A DNA stretch of 64,000 bases from Augochlora pura (GCF_028453695.1 NC_135774.1:4340001-4404000), one strand, 5' to 3'; counted from the first letter of the stretch, positions 48,801 through 61,927 are shown. The notes: generated by a model not told the origin, from the letters alone. Made by a program: numbers and translations.

Positions 48801-50032
48801 AACGATCAACTACTACATTCTTGCAGTTCGACTTCGTGGTCACTGTAGCGATACATTTTATACGAAAAAAGGAAAACAGCTGTGCATCTTTAATTAGACG
48901 GACAGCGAGACTAATCTATTCCGTCGCACAGCGTAATCGGCCTTACAACCCGATAGATAGTTTATATCGCAGAAGATTAGTTCCGGAGGTGTTCACGCAT
49001 AAAATCTGCCGACATCGAAAATCTTTAAAAGTCTCTGTATAGAAAATTTTTCCAAGAAATAGATTCTGTATAAAATCCTTAAATAATGGAAAAAGTGAAA
49101 TGACAAATATAGCTTACAACCGTGTAGGATATGCCAGTAACCGCAAAGTATAAACATCGAGTTCATTAAAATTCTAGTACGCAGTTTCGGTGGATGAAAC
49201 AAACTGGATATTGCAAAAAACCAGCACTCAAACCAGAGCACACAGATACCGCCACAATTTTTAGTGGACACACAATAAATGGGATTGCTTCATTTTCTGA
49301 AATGGAAGAAATTTAATTTAGATCGACTAGATGGTTATAAAATTCAGTGACCATACTTTAATCAAAAAGAAACGTAGGAATTAATGGAAACATCGTTGGA
49401 AAGTTACACACGGTTTTGTCCATACACTGGCATTTGCAAATATACTGACACGCTTTTATTACATTTCTGGGAAAATAGGCTAGAAAGATTACACAGAACT
49501 ATTGGAATGAATTGTTGTACCATTTGTAGAAGATATCGAACATGGTAAATTGTTAAAAATACGCGCGGAAGTCCGACGGAAAAGAATTATTAGAGTTTTC
49601 AATTCTTCCAATGTAAAGTCGGATCAAAATCTTTGAACAAGAATGATGAAGATGGTTCATGGTTATGAGCGAACTGTAGATCTCTGTGCGAAATAAATAT
49701 TTGTTAAGACATACAGGATTTAGATAGAAATTGTTTCTATAATTTTAGCGAATTGACAATAATATAAATATATTTCTGAAATTTTTAAGTGTTTCCGGTG
49801 CTTTCGAATTTAATTTTTCAGTTTTATTGTAAGTGCACATATATAATTATAGTAAACTTATGATCATTGTGTAATAGGTCTTTTAATACATATTTACAAT
49901 GTAGGAAGATTTATTACATAAAGAATAAGTACAAATACAATTAGATACCGTTCACTTTCTTGTCATTCAGTACGGAAAAAGTTAGTGTCGAGTTATTTAA
50001 AAAATTCAGACTGACGCAATTGATTTAAATTT
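48801..50032. other. Non-coding stretch
   Basis: Follows the promoter-like block. Sequence at about 48980..49690 has a mixed, gene-like base composition with many stops in all frames, and may be a decayed coding element that I cannot name. Confidence 0.4.
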
Positions 50033-50036
50033 TTAA

Positions 50037-50271
50037 CACGTATTCATCCGCACGATGAAAATTCGTCATTTGTATATTACAGAAAATAATTGATTCTTGT
50101 CCTTTTAATTCTAAATAAGTTACATCCTAACTTTTACCAAACAGAGATAATTTTAACCAAAGATGGTTTTAATGATAAACTTTTACTGAAAAATGTATGA
50201 TTTTTAGATAGTGTAAAAAAATGCCGACATTTTGTGAATGGCAGTGCAAAAAATTATTGGACGAATATGTG
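50037..50271. mobile_element. TTAA MITE, family B, copy 1
   Basis: TTAA followed by CACGTATTCATCCG; ends TTGGACGAATATGTG followed by TTGA. Shares most of its interior with the element at 56596 (ATTCGTCATTTGTATATTAC, TTTTGTGAATGGCAGTG). No coding capacity. Confidence 0.78.
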
Positions 50272-52127
50272 TTGACAGTAGTGAAAAATATCTGCGAATA
50301 TAGTTTGCATTACTGAGACGAGATGCGAGGTACTTATAGCGTTTTGAGAAATAATTTTTTCGTTTTTTGCACATCTAATGATGTAAGCATTGGGTGATAT
50401 ATGAATGGGAGAGGTCAGCATTGACCAATCGTAACATTGGCATGATATCTATGAAATACACGCTCATTTTCACCTTCGATTCTGGGTAATGATTCAATAT
50501 TCAGAGAAATGGAAATAGATCGACGGAAAGTTATATACTATTCCATTCATAATATATGTATACGGCATACGCGTAAGAAGGATACTAATTTGCATGTTTA
50601 TGAAGGTTATCGGGCTATTTTCAATTTCATACCGACACGGTCTATTAGTCCATAAAAATCGAATTTTTCAGGATTATTCAAATTCAGTGTGCAAATGAAA
50701 ATGTGGGTGACATTGAATCTCGGCGCATAGACAAGACACGTATCGTTGTAACGTAATACTTTCACATAAAGTGTACACGTGTACGATTCCACGGTGTACG
50801 AGTATATGAGACTATGGATATCAGAGAACATTACTGGTTTCCATATACAAAGAAAAAATGTTGGGGGAAAGTGATTGTTGTTCTCTTTGGTCAAGGAAAT
50901 CAAGTGCCCTTGATGCATGATAATCGTTTGGCAATTTAGGTGAGGGTTAAATAGTTATCAATTATTAATATCATTTCGATCTACAAATTATTCTATTATC
51001 TTTTTTGTAGATACAAAACGTGGACATAAATATATAAAAATTATAAACTAATTGCTAGTTTTTTTGCAACATATAAATTTTTAGATTAATAGTTTTTTTA
51101 ATTAATCTATTTTATGGGTGCAGTATTTCAATTTAATGAACGTTGAGAATTGTTATCAATAATGATATAGTTAAAAAGACATGAATTTTTTTTTAATTTT
51201 ATGACTACGATACTAAATTGAGGATCATTTCAAATGCAGAAGTTTAAATATTAAGTCTGTGTTTTCTGAAATTATAATAAAGCTTTATTAAGTGATTTAT
51301 TATGAAATATATCTTCTCTAATAGTAGTATAATACTAACCGTCAATAATCGCTATAGAATGAATTTTATTCACTGAGTAAATGCAATTAAAAACGGAATT
51401 AAAATTCAAACGATCCAAGGTTTCCAATACAGTATATTTAATTTATTGAAGTTACTGAAAAAACATAGAAATCTCTGAGTGATTGCTTCTTCTTACAAAG
51501 AATGCAGAATATTTTTACTCTGTATAAGGGCCCGCAATTCAGTAGTCACTCACTCAATAATCATACTAATCATAGTTTTCATCCATTTTCGTTTTATACC
51601 TATATACATATATGCATTTTAATAAGAAATCGTAATCAAATACAAAAATTACCGCAGTTGTAGTACTAGGAATGCTGGGTGAAATTCACACCTGAGTCAT
51701 AGCAACCGCAATTTTCCTGGAATGGCTTGGACGCGCATAAAATTTAAATCTGCGCTTACTGAATAGGCAACATTCGGAGAAATAATTTGGTGACTGAGGT
51801 CGAACTAGTTGTCTTCATTCAAGGCAAAGTTTTTCCTTTTACTTTCGCCATTTGCGTAATCCATTATTTGAGGCGTACATACCAGGGTTTTCCTAAACTA
51901 GGACTACAATTTTTTCAACGATCGGCTGCATCTGACAGTTTTATTGAATTTAGCGCCCGGTGGAGTTACGCGGATATGAAAGATTTTTCATGCTTGCGTC
52001 ACCGAATGAAATTACTACGTGGATTGATTCCATCGCGCAATTAAGTACCCCACCAATTTATAGACTTCGCATAAGTGTTATTGTTTGACAGGTGCTAGGA
52101 ATAAATGTTAATAATAAGAGGTACTAA

Positions 52128-52363
52128 TCCCTTGCCGTAATTTAACGAGTCCAACTCATTATGAAGATTTCTAACAATAATCTGCTCAGTGTGAATGTTA
52201 TTACGTTCTTTTATAAGTTCGAATAAAATTTTGTTTTTTTCTCCACGATGTTCAAATATTTGAAGAAATATAGGCAAATAATACAAATTTTCCTCTTCTT
52301 CTAAGAAATTATGCTAATCGAAAAACTTGTAGTCATCGTAAGGGCCTTCGTAAGGGCAAGGGG
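52128..52363 (+). mobile_element. piggyBac-like MITE, family A, diverged
   Basis: Starts TCCCTTGCCGTAATTTAAC and ends CGTAAGGGCAAGGGG. The target sites have decayed to CTAA and TTTA. Interior landmarks (AACTCATTATGAAGATTTCT, CTTCTTCTAAGAAATTATG) match the family. Confidence 0.82.
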
Positions 52364-52503
52364 TTTATCCGATAGTACAGCTTCGATTCGATACCAATAT
52401 GCTTAGTTAATGATAACACTAGACTATTCCTTTATGTTTTATTGTATATTCTTTTGAAGTAGTTTAAAAGAAGATGCTGTATTCTATATAGTCAACCATT
52501 TAA

Positions 52504-52586
52504 CCCTTATCCCTCCAAGAATTGTACAGAACACCGGAACGCTGGCTTAAGTTTGGCAGCATTACTGTCAGTTGGAGCAATAAGGG
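52504..52586. mobile_element. 83-bp hairpin MITE remnant
   Basis: TTAA (52500..52503) then CCCTTATCCCTCCAA, ending TTGGAGCAATAAGGG. The arms match in 13 of 15 positions. The right target site is ATAA. It could be a minimal piggyBac-type derivative or an isolated hairpin. Confidence 0.5.
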
Positions 52587-54242
52587 ATAATAGACTTATT
52601 ATAACTATAAACTGACTTTCGAGAATTAAGAGTATTTTACGCATACCAGTTTTGCCAAAATGTTCTCATTGATTTAGGAACTGAATGCTTGGACCCGAAG
52701 AAAATATGGAAACGAATTATGACACTGTTTGACGCCTGTTTGGTTTTTTAACTTTGACCCAAACTGTTACAATAGAATTTGATCAGCAGAGTACAATAGT
52801 GTTCGAAAAAGCAAAATTTGGTAAGAAACACGCCAAGTGTAACTATGAAGACGTTACGCGCTTTAACAAAAATAATTAGACTGAGGATCATGACACTTTT
52901 ATGTAAAAAATATGCAGGCAAAATGCAAATCTTGAAGACACTAGAATAATTTGAGAACATTTTTAGACTGTTTTCTGACTTGTTAAAATTATTAAAAGAG
53001 AAAAATAAATACTTATTTCGTTTTGGTTTTAACTTACAATATTATAAATCTAATATTTTATTTTTATATATAATTAATAACTAAATATAAATACTATTTT
53101 TACATTGAGTACAATCGTGTATGTATTTACAGGTCTGAATTTATAATTTTATATTAAATGTTATTAAGATGTTTACATACAGTTGTTCCTAACATTTATT
53201 ATTTAATGGATTCATAATGATAAATTATTATCTATTCAAGAATATTTTTGTATTATAATGAATTATTATTATTCTTGCCAAAGTTTTGGAAAGAGTATAG
53301 AAATGTATATTATAAATTTATTATACATTACTTACATATTTTGCGGTTCTCCGAAATAAGGTGATGTACTTGAATATTAGATTATTCCTATATAAATAGG
53401 TTTAAGTCACTGTTAGTGTGCACACAAATTTATAATTCGTTTAAAACAAATGTATAAAATAGAGAGAATAATGATAGTACGTCCGGGCGAAATACTTTTC
53501 TACCTAATCGCACAAAAAGACAAACTTTAGCATGATATGAAAAAAGATTAAGGTGCATGAAAATCGACCTCAGTGGTTAAGTATTAATTTATCGATACGA
53601 TTTCTCGAATATTAGTGTTCGACGTTATTACAGTTAATTCTTCGCGAAGCGTCTGGCGTAGCTGTGTTTCAGTTTTACTGAAGGGATCAGTGTACATCAT
53701 CTAATGAAACGGACCAATCGAAACATTAGCTCCGCAAGGGGCTGCGAGAATTTAATTACTTAATGAAGCTCGCGGGACGATTAATCACCGGATGCCATGC
53801 AGCCGCCTCGGTGCTTTGCCGGTTTTCGTTTCGCTATAACTCGGTCACGCGTTCGCGATACAACCATGCTATTTAGGATTCAGAACAATTGCTCGTCGTC
53901 GGCGAACAAACTCCTATAAGAACGGTCGTCCAGCGAATGGACAGAGTTTAATTACTGAATGCAAATGCAAATATACTTTAGGGACCTGCGTGGCCCACGT
54001 CTTCGAACTGCAGACGCAATCTCGTACCTTCAGTTACCCTTGCGACCCGATCTTCGCTCTCGATCCCTATCCTGTGCATCGTAGTACGATACGGTCTGCC
54101 TCTATTAGCGGCGATACAATAGAAGTACCGGTTTGGAATAAAAGACTTAACCCTCTGCTTCCCTATGTTGTTTGCGATTCGACATTGCATTTCCTTCTCA
54201 GAGTCCAATTACATTTTGAAAATGATGTCAACCCTTGTCATA

Positions 54243-54793
54243 TTAGGCTGGAAGCTATGAAACGAGCATTGAATAAAAATAAAAAACAAAAAGCGCAATT
54301 TTTCACATTATTTATTATATTTCATCGAAATAACTTCCATTGGCATCTACGACTTTCTACCAACGATTGGGCAAGTCATATACACCTTTTTGAAAAAATC
54401 TTAGTTTTTAGAGTTAATAAACAATTCAGAGTTTTTTTTATATCATTCTGGTTAGCGTATTTTTTTTCTTAAAAATTATTCATAATTTTTGTTTGAAATT
54501 CGAAATTTTTCTCCGAATGCTTGATTAATATTTCTAGAAGCTTGAGCTGCGCTATCATTCAATTCGAACTCGTACAAGAATAGTAGATGTAAATCGCGTT
54601 TTGTTTCCATCTGGTTTCGTAGAAAAATCAAATAGAAATGGGATACAAACACGAACAAATTTTGCGAAACGTGTAAGAAGAATACCTTTAAAATTTATAA
54701 CCATAAATATCGGGTTCACGTTACAACAAATCTTTCTCAGTCGCAGCTGAACATAGACTAAACAAAAACGCCCGTCCCATAGCTTCAACCTAA
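54243..54793 (-). mobile_element. Internally deleted mariner-like element
   Basis: The ends are inverted: the left begins TTAGGCTGGAAGCTATG and the right, read on the - strand, begins TTAGGTTGAAGCTATG. TA flanks both (54241..54242 and 54794..54795). The - strand encodes a mariner transposase N-terminus from 54610 (METKRDLHLLFLYEF, then AAQASRNINQAFGEKF). After a large internal deletion it encodes the C-terminus around 54390..54320 (GVYDLPNRW-stop-KVVDANG, then SYFDEI). The whole catalytic DD34D centre is missing. Only 551 bp remain of what is normally about 1.3 kb, so this is a MITE-like deletion derivative. Confidence 0.9.
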
Positions 54794-54965
54794 TATTTAC
54801 GATTACATCAATGGCACAAAGTACCACGCTTGGGTCTATTCGGAACTGCAATATTCTTTCTCTTGTATAAGAATTGTGACTGATTTTCAATTATTTTATT
54901 ATTTATTTCCTTATCATCAGCAAACTAAATTTCTTTTAAATTTTTCTACAAACATTCAACGATAT

Positions 54966-55019
54966 AATAATAATAGTAATAATACTAAGTAGTAATAATA
55001 GTAGTAATAATAGTAATGG
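54966..55019. repeat. Imperfect AAT/AGT trinucleotide repeat
   Basis: Run of ATAATAATAGTAATAAT-type units just beyond the mariner element. Confidence 0.85.
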
Positions 55020-56311
55020 TAAACAAGTAATAATAAGAGTGAAAACAATATGATTAAAATACTCACATCAAATAGAAGCTGAGAATATTCTAATTTTTAA
55101 TAACATTACAGTGTTGTTATTTGAATTGATCACAAGGTCATCAATGGAGAAGTCAGAGTTGTTGATTTATTTTACGCAGTTTGATAACAATATTTGTTTG
55201 AACGAAAATTCATTTGAAATCAATAGATTTAGTAAGTACGTGCCAGTGTTATATTAACGAGCTGCTTAACGTGAAACATAAATGGCCGCTAATGGAGACA
55301 CATTATGTAACTGCATTCAAAGGTTAATCGGTTTATAAAAATACTAAAGAATTCGTGGGCGAGTTGGTTAAAATTTCATACGCCGATAATAAGTAAATTG
55401 CCTAGTTGGCAGCAGTTTCCCAAAACAAGTTTCGAATTTCCGTTGCACAGCTGTAACGGAACCAGTTTCACTTAATTGGAGATCACAAAACTCCTTCGCC
55501 ACGGCGGACAATTATGGTTTATTGGTCACGCGACGCAGCAACGGCAACAAAACTTCAATAATGCTCTCACGGACCAGATCGAGTTACGCGTCAATATCTT
55601 TAATAGCTCTCCGTATTACGAAATTGAACTTGCATATTTTATTCGCACCATTACCGACAATAAGTGATTTTGCAAAATGTCATAGAATATCGTACGATAG
55701 AAACCTTTAAATCAAACTGGCTATAAATTGTTAATAATTGGATCGACGATGCGGAGTTGAACTAATCGTACTTTTAACAAGACAATTTAGATGACTACAA
55801 AGCGGTACAGTTCATTTTGATCGACGAATGTATAATACCCATGTTCTAATACATAACTATCAATAACTATACGTTCTAAATTACAATTATGTATCGTTGT
55901 AAATAATTAAAGGTACAAAAAATAGACAAATCAAGAAACATTCGTATAGATAATGCAATCAAAAAACAATTTCGTAAATCATGAACAGTATCTGCATATA
56001 TTTCTTATAGTGTCTATTGTTCTCACAATTTTGCAATAATTACTAGATTGCAGAGTTTTATACAAAATAAACATTGCTCATGTTCTCATGTTAACGCAGT
56101 AAACATTACCGTTATTACAGTATAATTGAATTTATTAATATTTTTATATTTTCATAGCATTAGTAATAAATAATATTCTTAATTTATTTTATTTTTATTC
56201 TATCTATCATATTACTTGCGGACGGTATCTAATGTTTAAAAAATGATATAATAGTATTGAAGCTTACGGTAGTACAATCTAACACTTTTATCTTAATAAT
56301 AGATATCAAAT

Positions 56312-56395
56312 TATTGGTTGCCATAATCAATTTACAGAATACCGATCGAAAGAAAAATCCGTTTTATAAGTTACCGGTCGGTAACGTCTTAACAA
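56312..56395. repeat. Dispersed repeat, copy 2
   Basis: Matches 20744..20812 (ATTATTGGTTGCCAT, CAATTTACAGAATACCG, GTTACCGGTCGGTAA) with an extra segment between, and ends at TTAA-containing CTTAACAAA. Non-coding. Confidence 0.5.
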
Positions 56396-56595
56396 ATTGA
56401 GTGCCACGTCGGTCACATACGGATGACACTAATTTTTGACCAGTTTTTAAAATTCGTTTATATTCGAACAGACTGAATTTCTCCAGGATGTTTAAGATGA
56501 GAAATAATTATAAATTTGGACGCTCTTGTTTCAGTTTCATTAACCAAATTACTCTGAATTTGAGGCAATTTGGGGGGTTGATATTCAGCAATTAA

Positions 56596-56912
56596 CACAT
56601 ATTCGTCCACATAACGAAAATTCGTCATTTCGCAAATCAATCACCAATAACCAAATGACGAAAATTCGTCATTTGTATATTACGGATAATAATTGATTCT
56701 TGTTCTTTTAATTCTATATAAATTAAATTCTAATTTTTACCAAACAGAAATAATTTTAACCAAAAATGTTATAATTATAACCATCGTTGAAAAAAAATGA
56801 TTTTTAACAAATTACGTTGTTTTCATATAGACCATATAATTTCTACAGATGGTGTAAAAAGATGCTGGTATTTTGTGAATGGTGGTGTAAAAAACTACCG
56901 GCCGAATATGTG
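56596..56912. mobile_element. TTAA MITE, family B, copy 2, longer
   Basis: TTAA at 56592..56595, starts CACATATTCGTCC, ends GGCCGAATATGTG, TTAA at 56913..56916. Compared with the copy at 50037 it carries a duplicated ACGAAAATTCGTCATTT segment and an extra stretch near 56800..56850. Confidence 0.82.
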
Positions 56913-58391
56913 TTAACGTGTTATCAATTTTTCATCGTTGATAAGCATGTAAACATCTGTTGACATTCAATGAATTGGAAATAGGTGAGAGCATTTCAGT
57001 TCGATCGCACGTGCCTGTTGAACTGCATTCCAAACCGGTTTGTTTTGCAGCCAGTCCTAAATGTGATTTTTCTTATTTGTGAGACGCAGGTGATCCACGG
57101 TACTTCCCCGTCTGAGACTGAAAAGTCAGTATTGCCTGCTACGTTCTCAAGGTTAAGGTTACCTCCGAAGGTCCACGGTTGCTGCTAGAAAGCGAGATTC
57201 TGTTCGTGAATTTGAACTTGTTCGGTTTCTTTCCCACGTGTGTGGCTTTGCCAAATCTGGTAGAGACGACCACGGTGATGGTGCGAGTTACGAAACGTGT
57301 ATTCGCGACGATCGCACCGGCTGGAGTTGACTGTTCAAGGCCAAACAGTTATTGACCTTTTCGTTCTCAACGAATCTCGTTTCTCATCGAGATTATAGGC
57401 TAGATTCTAGTTTCCTGATGAATTATGCAGTACGGTTCAATCGTAGATCATTTTAATACCGTATATTGGGTATGTATAGTTTAAAAATTCTTCGTATTTC
57501 AGTTGTTAACGTTGTATGATGGACTATTTGGCCTTAAACGCTGGCCAAGTTTGTTTCAATAGTTTGTGAGATTAAAAGTACTTGAGACTTACGTAATGTC
57601 ACTATTTAATATAATATCACAAGTTATAAATATTTATGAATACTATTTGTTTGTTTATATTATTTTACTTTAGCACGGTAGCGGCCACAGACTGATTTGA
57701 AAATTAATTCATGAACTAATCAATTATATCTCCCTAATTTGCTTCGGATTCACAAAACTTAAGAATATCAATAGAAAAAATAACTGATTTAATGATCTTA
57801 ATTTGATTGAGTAAAATACTTTAATTTTATGAAATTTTTTAGCTTGTTGACAGCAGAAGTATTAATTCAAACTAATATAATCTCAAATTTTTTTTGTATT
57901 ATAAACAAAAAACTCTTTTCGTTTCAACGACATCGAAACATGCATAGGAACTCAGTCAAGAGTATAATAAAATTCTATATGAATAGTTTGAAGTGTCATG
58001 TATGCCATTAAATAATTGTTAATTTTTTAACATCGCTAATCACAAAAACGCAGACAATAAAAAACCCAGGACTTAACCGAAAGTATAGTATACGTTTACG
58101 TACAAGTCCACTGTAAAAAAAACATCTGGCATGATTTTTTCGTGACAGAAAAATCATTAATGAATGAACAGTGCTCGCAAAGCTAGTTAAGAGAAAAGCA
58201 CGATCTTAAAAACTTTCAACAAAACATAGCGCTTTAACGAAAAAAAACAAATAAAATAAAACGTATTGTAATATTGTTTTCTTAAAGTTCAACTACCACA
58301 GAAATAAAAAGTTTATATTTCACACACGATTTCTGAAGTTGACGTTTGGTTTGTTTTTTTCTAAATGTGCGTCAATTCAGGCTTCCTAAGT

Positions 58392-58676
58392 CTGTAACGA
58401 AAATTTAAAAAATGTTTTGTTAGATCTCAGTAACTTATAATATGCGTGCTGCAAAATTCATCAAAATCGGTTAAGTTAGAGTGAAATTACAGGCGTTTAA
58501 CGATTTCAAAAGCAGCAGATTTCTTACATTTTCTGGTCAAAAGTGGCAAAAATCGTGACAAAACTGTGATTTTTACGATCTTTAAGTTGTCTAAGTAACT
58601 AGTACGACATCAAATTTTCAGAATGTATATATTCTATCAAGATCTACTAAAAGAATTTTTCAAATTTTCGTTACAG
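58392..58676. mobile_element. MITE-like repeat with inverted ends
   Basis: Inverted ends CTGTAACGAAAATTT(A)AAAAAT and ATTTTTCAAATTTTCGTTACAG, matching over about 21 positions with one or two differences. The interior holds AAATTCATCAAAATCGGTTA, a phrase I associate with insect repeats. No clear target duplication or coding capacity. Confidence 0.6.
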
Positions 58677-61497
58677 GCTCAGATAAAAATGTTAAAAAAC
58701 GAAAATTCTTTTATTTTTTATCGTTCTTAGTAATGATAAAATTAAAAAAAGAAAATGTTAGTCATTACTTAGTACACTAGTTCTTATTATTACTAGTTCT
58801 AATTGGTAGATTATTCCAGTTTCAAAAAAGTTTCAAAGGTGTAAAAGTTTGTGAGCCACTTTATGTGTTCCTTTCATGTACTTCAATATCACTTTTCTGT
58901 AGTCGCGTGTAAGTAACCCGTGTGTCGTTCGAAATTGAAATTAACTCGATACGAAAAAGTTCAAATATTATACAATGTTTGCAATTCAACGATCAACATT
59001 TTTTTATTGCATGCAGATGATATTAAAAATGATTCTATATTAAAAACGGAAAAATCGAAGTTCGCCGTACGACGAAATTCCAATTTTGCTCATTTTTCAA
59101 TTAAACGAAACAATCACGGAGGAAGTTGCATATAAATTACAATCAATACTGCAAAAATTTAATTCCTTCCGCATTGGAACTGTACTTGGCATTTAATCGT
59201 TGAATGTCAAAATGTTCGATAATTACGCAGAAAACAGAATTGGAGCCGAAAGTAATCTTCCATTTTTAGTCGTACTCTTTTCAGATGTAAACTATATAAT
59301 TGTTATTTAGAGTCATAACTACATTTAGAATTTTCGCACAATAAAGATTTTATGCTCTACTTAGATCACGCAGAAGTTGTATAGACATTTATGTCGGCTC
59401 TTAATATTGTCACAAGTTGGAAATAGTGCAGCGGTATTTATAAATTCTTTAATTGATTTTTTTATTGTTTTTTTTTCTTCTAGCTCTTCTAATCCTTAAA
59501 CCTTTGTAATGTTTCATAAATAGCATTACATAAAGTACATGGCATTCGATAAAATATGCTTGCTATTAAAAGCATTAGTGAAACAATTTCGCAATCAGAG
59601 CGGAACGTTGAATTGTTATTGCACACTTCCGCGTACATCATAATTGTCGAAGGCAACAGTTTGATCACGTGACTATATATGTCGTAACGCATGCGATACG
59701 GAGAGAAAGTACGAAATGCTTATGAACAAATGGAAGATGGTTTCTTTTTTCTTGAAATTTTCGACACTACGAATTTATATTGTTTCGTAGACTTCGGATA
59801 TTCCTAATTTAAATATATGTTCAAATCTGCAACTAAATGTTGTAAAACTGAAATACAATAATACAATTATGATTAGAATTACAATAAACCACCAGCAGCT
59901 TAGCTGCGTTAAATATAAAAATAATCAATTCTCAACAATTTCCCACGGTTCGTTTAATGACTTGATTTGATTTTAAAGTAGTTGTTTCTAGAGTACGTTC
60001 GAACAGAATTCTAAAATTTCGTTTAATACCGTTTCATATTTCTCCGCACTAATAATTCGTTTTTTCGAAGCTCGGTATCATTGCTAAACTGTTTCAAGTT
60101 AGAGTTAATGGACATCCTCGTTTACTTAGTAGGCGGTGCGTGCCAGGTAAATATAATAAATTCCCGACTAATTCCAGGATCATGCCTAGCAAGGAATTCC
60201 TGGAGATTTTCGTGCGTGCGACCGGTTCTCCCGAGCTTCGCATTATTCATAATTAAAATCTCCACGAAAAAAGAGCATCAGAGCCGATCTGACCGCATCG
60301 TTCGTCTCCGTGCATAGAAAATAATTTTTCTCTCGTGGAACCAGGAAAATCCCCGGTAAAACGTCATTCGCAAGAGGTTAACATTTCCTTGAACATTTCC
60401 CTCTTTCCTTGTCGACTTTCCTCGTGATCTGAAAAGAAAGCGCGTTTGCGATGTGACAGAAATAGAAAAACTTGTCTGTTAATACAAGCAAACCTCGCTA
60501 GTTGCTAGGATCGAAAGACAGGACTGTAAATATGCAGGGGAAAAGTTCCTCCGTTGCAAGCAGAATAATAATGTACAATTTTAACGCGTTCATCGCCACC
60601 TTCGTCTGCCGCGGGTGACACAATTCTTCATCGGCAGGTGCTATCAATTCTCTGATTGCATAAACCCAATTTCATTAGGATTTATGGAATCTGATGTTGC
60701 CTAAGGAGTTAAACGGAATTCTATCATTTTCGTCTCATCAACTTCATTTCTTTACTAAGAGCATTTCATCGTTGTTGGTAGCATTTGTATTTGTTATTTG
60801 CATTCGTAAAATCACTTAGTTTTGAACTTTACTTACTGCTAGCCTATTAATAGGCTTTTCGATGCGTCCAAGAGAAGCTCGATAATTTCAAAAGAACTTA
60901 TTAATCCAAATAATGTGGATGCCTTACATCATGGCTTGTAAATGAAATTATTGCAGTTTCTGAACGATTTTTCATGAATATCTTTACCGTTGATTTTCTA
61001 TTTTAGGAGAATTATTAGGAAGCTGTTGTTATTAGATAAAGTGTTAAAATATCATAGAGTATTTTCTCCAAGCATTAAATTATCGACGGGAAGATTTCTC
61101 TTGTACAAGTGAAACTAGTCGCATTAACCTAAACGGGACATGGTTATTATTTCCTATATTTTTAGATAATTATTACATGGTTATTATTTTACCTATAACG
61201 TTCTCTTTTATTTGTTAATTGTACGCCATATGTAATGATTTTTCAAACTGTAAAGCTTCAGTAACAGATTACAATTTATTAATTAGATTATTGTTGTTTT
61301 TTTCTCTTTTCCTGAAACACTGCTAGTCTGCAATGTTAGTCCTCTTGATTACAGGAATTATTGATTATTGGCAAGAGTAAAATTCTGAGTTATTTTCGGA
61401 TAATCAGAGAAAATGTAATTACGAATTTACGAATTCACACAGCTTAATAGATTTCTACGGACATTAATTAAGCTAAAGGTACAGTCGATCTGAAATA

Positions 61498-61667
61498 CAG
61501 TGGTGCGCATAATTATGGACTCAAGGTAACTTTTACATCGTCACTGATAGCTAAACGAAAACTTGACGAAACACCACACGTGCATATTTCTATTTTCAAT
61601 GATTTCTAACATAGAAACGTAGAAATGCGATATTTTGTTCAGTTGTTGTTTAAATGTCACACCACTG
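61498..61667. mobile_element. 170-bp Tc1/mariner-type MITE
   Basis: Starts CAGTGGTGCGCATAA and ends GTCACACCACTG, with TA at 61496..61497 and 61668..61669. The outer nine bases of the arms match exactly. Non-coding. Confidence 0.78.
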
Positions 61668-61827
61668 TAATTTCTAGATTCGAAAACCTTTTCAATTTTT
61701 CACTGAAATAGAGCTAGATTGCTACAATCGCCTTGCGCGCTAGCGAACAATGGCCGAAAGGATTCGATCGCATTCACGGGGAAACACGGAAAAGTAATTA
61801 ACGGCGTTCGACCGTGTCGTCGCACTT

Positions 61828-61927
61828 CATAAAAGCCGACGGAGTGGGACACGGATAAAATCGCCGTGAGTTTCGCGGGTCCGTGGATCGTGGTACGTGT
61901 TCAGTTTCCTCCTTCGCGTCTTCGAGG
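61828..61927 (+). promoter_or_regulatory. Possible TATA promoter in a GC-rich island
   Basis: CATAAAAG near 61828, followed about 35 to 70 bp downstream by GTGAGTTTCGC and GTGTTCAGTTTCC initiator-like sequence. Then comes an ATG at 61928 with a 25-codon frame (MRSWQVPVNDTRS). The following GTG could also be a splice donor after CAG. No transcript evidence is available from sequence alone. Confidence 0.2.

Larger units (their letters stand above)
50272..54240. other. Non-coding stretch apart from the listed MITEs
   Basis: AT-rich, with a GC-richer part at 53640..54220. Frames at 50607..50918 (-) and 51787..52044 (+) are unrecognised. No receptor exon found. Confidence 0.55.
54796..61495. other. 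Non-coding stretch apart from the listed repeats
   Basis: Mostly AT-rich. GC-richer parts are at 56980..57400 and 60100..60660. Short frames only, none recognised; a GTAAATATAA donor-like site near 60150 has no supported exon before it. Confidence 0.5.

Noticed and set aside
53990..54472. 160-codon + strand frame
   Set aside because: Its second half is antisense to the C-terminal remnant of the mariner transposase, so it is a shadow.
60081..60160. Possible exon ending GCCAG|GTAAATAT
   Set aside because: No acceptor or family match; short frame only.
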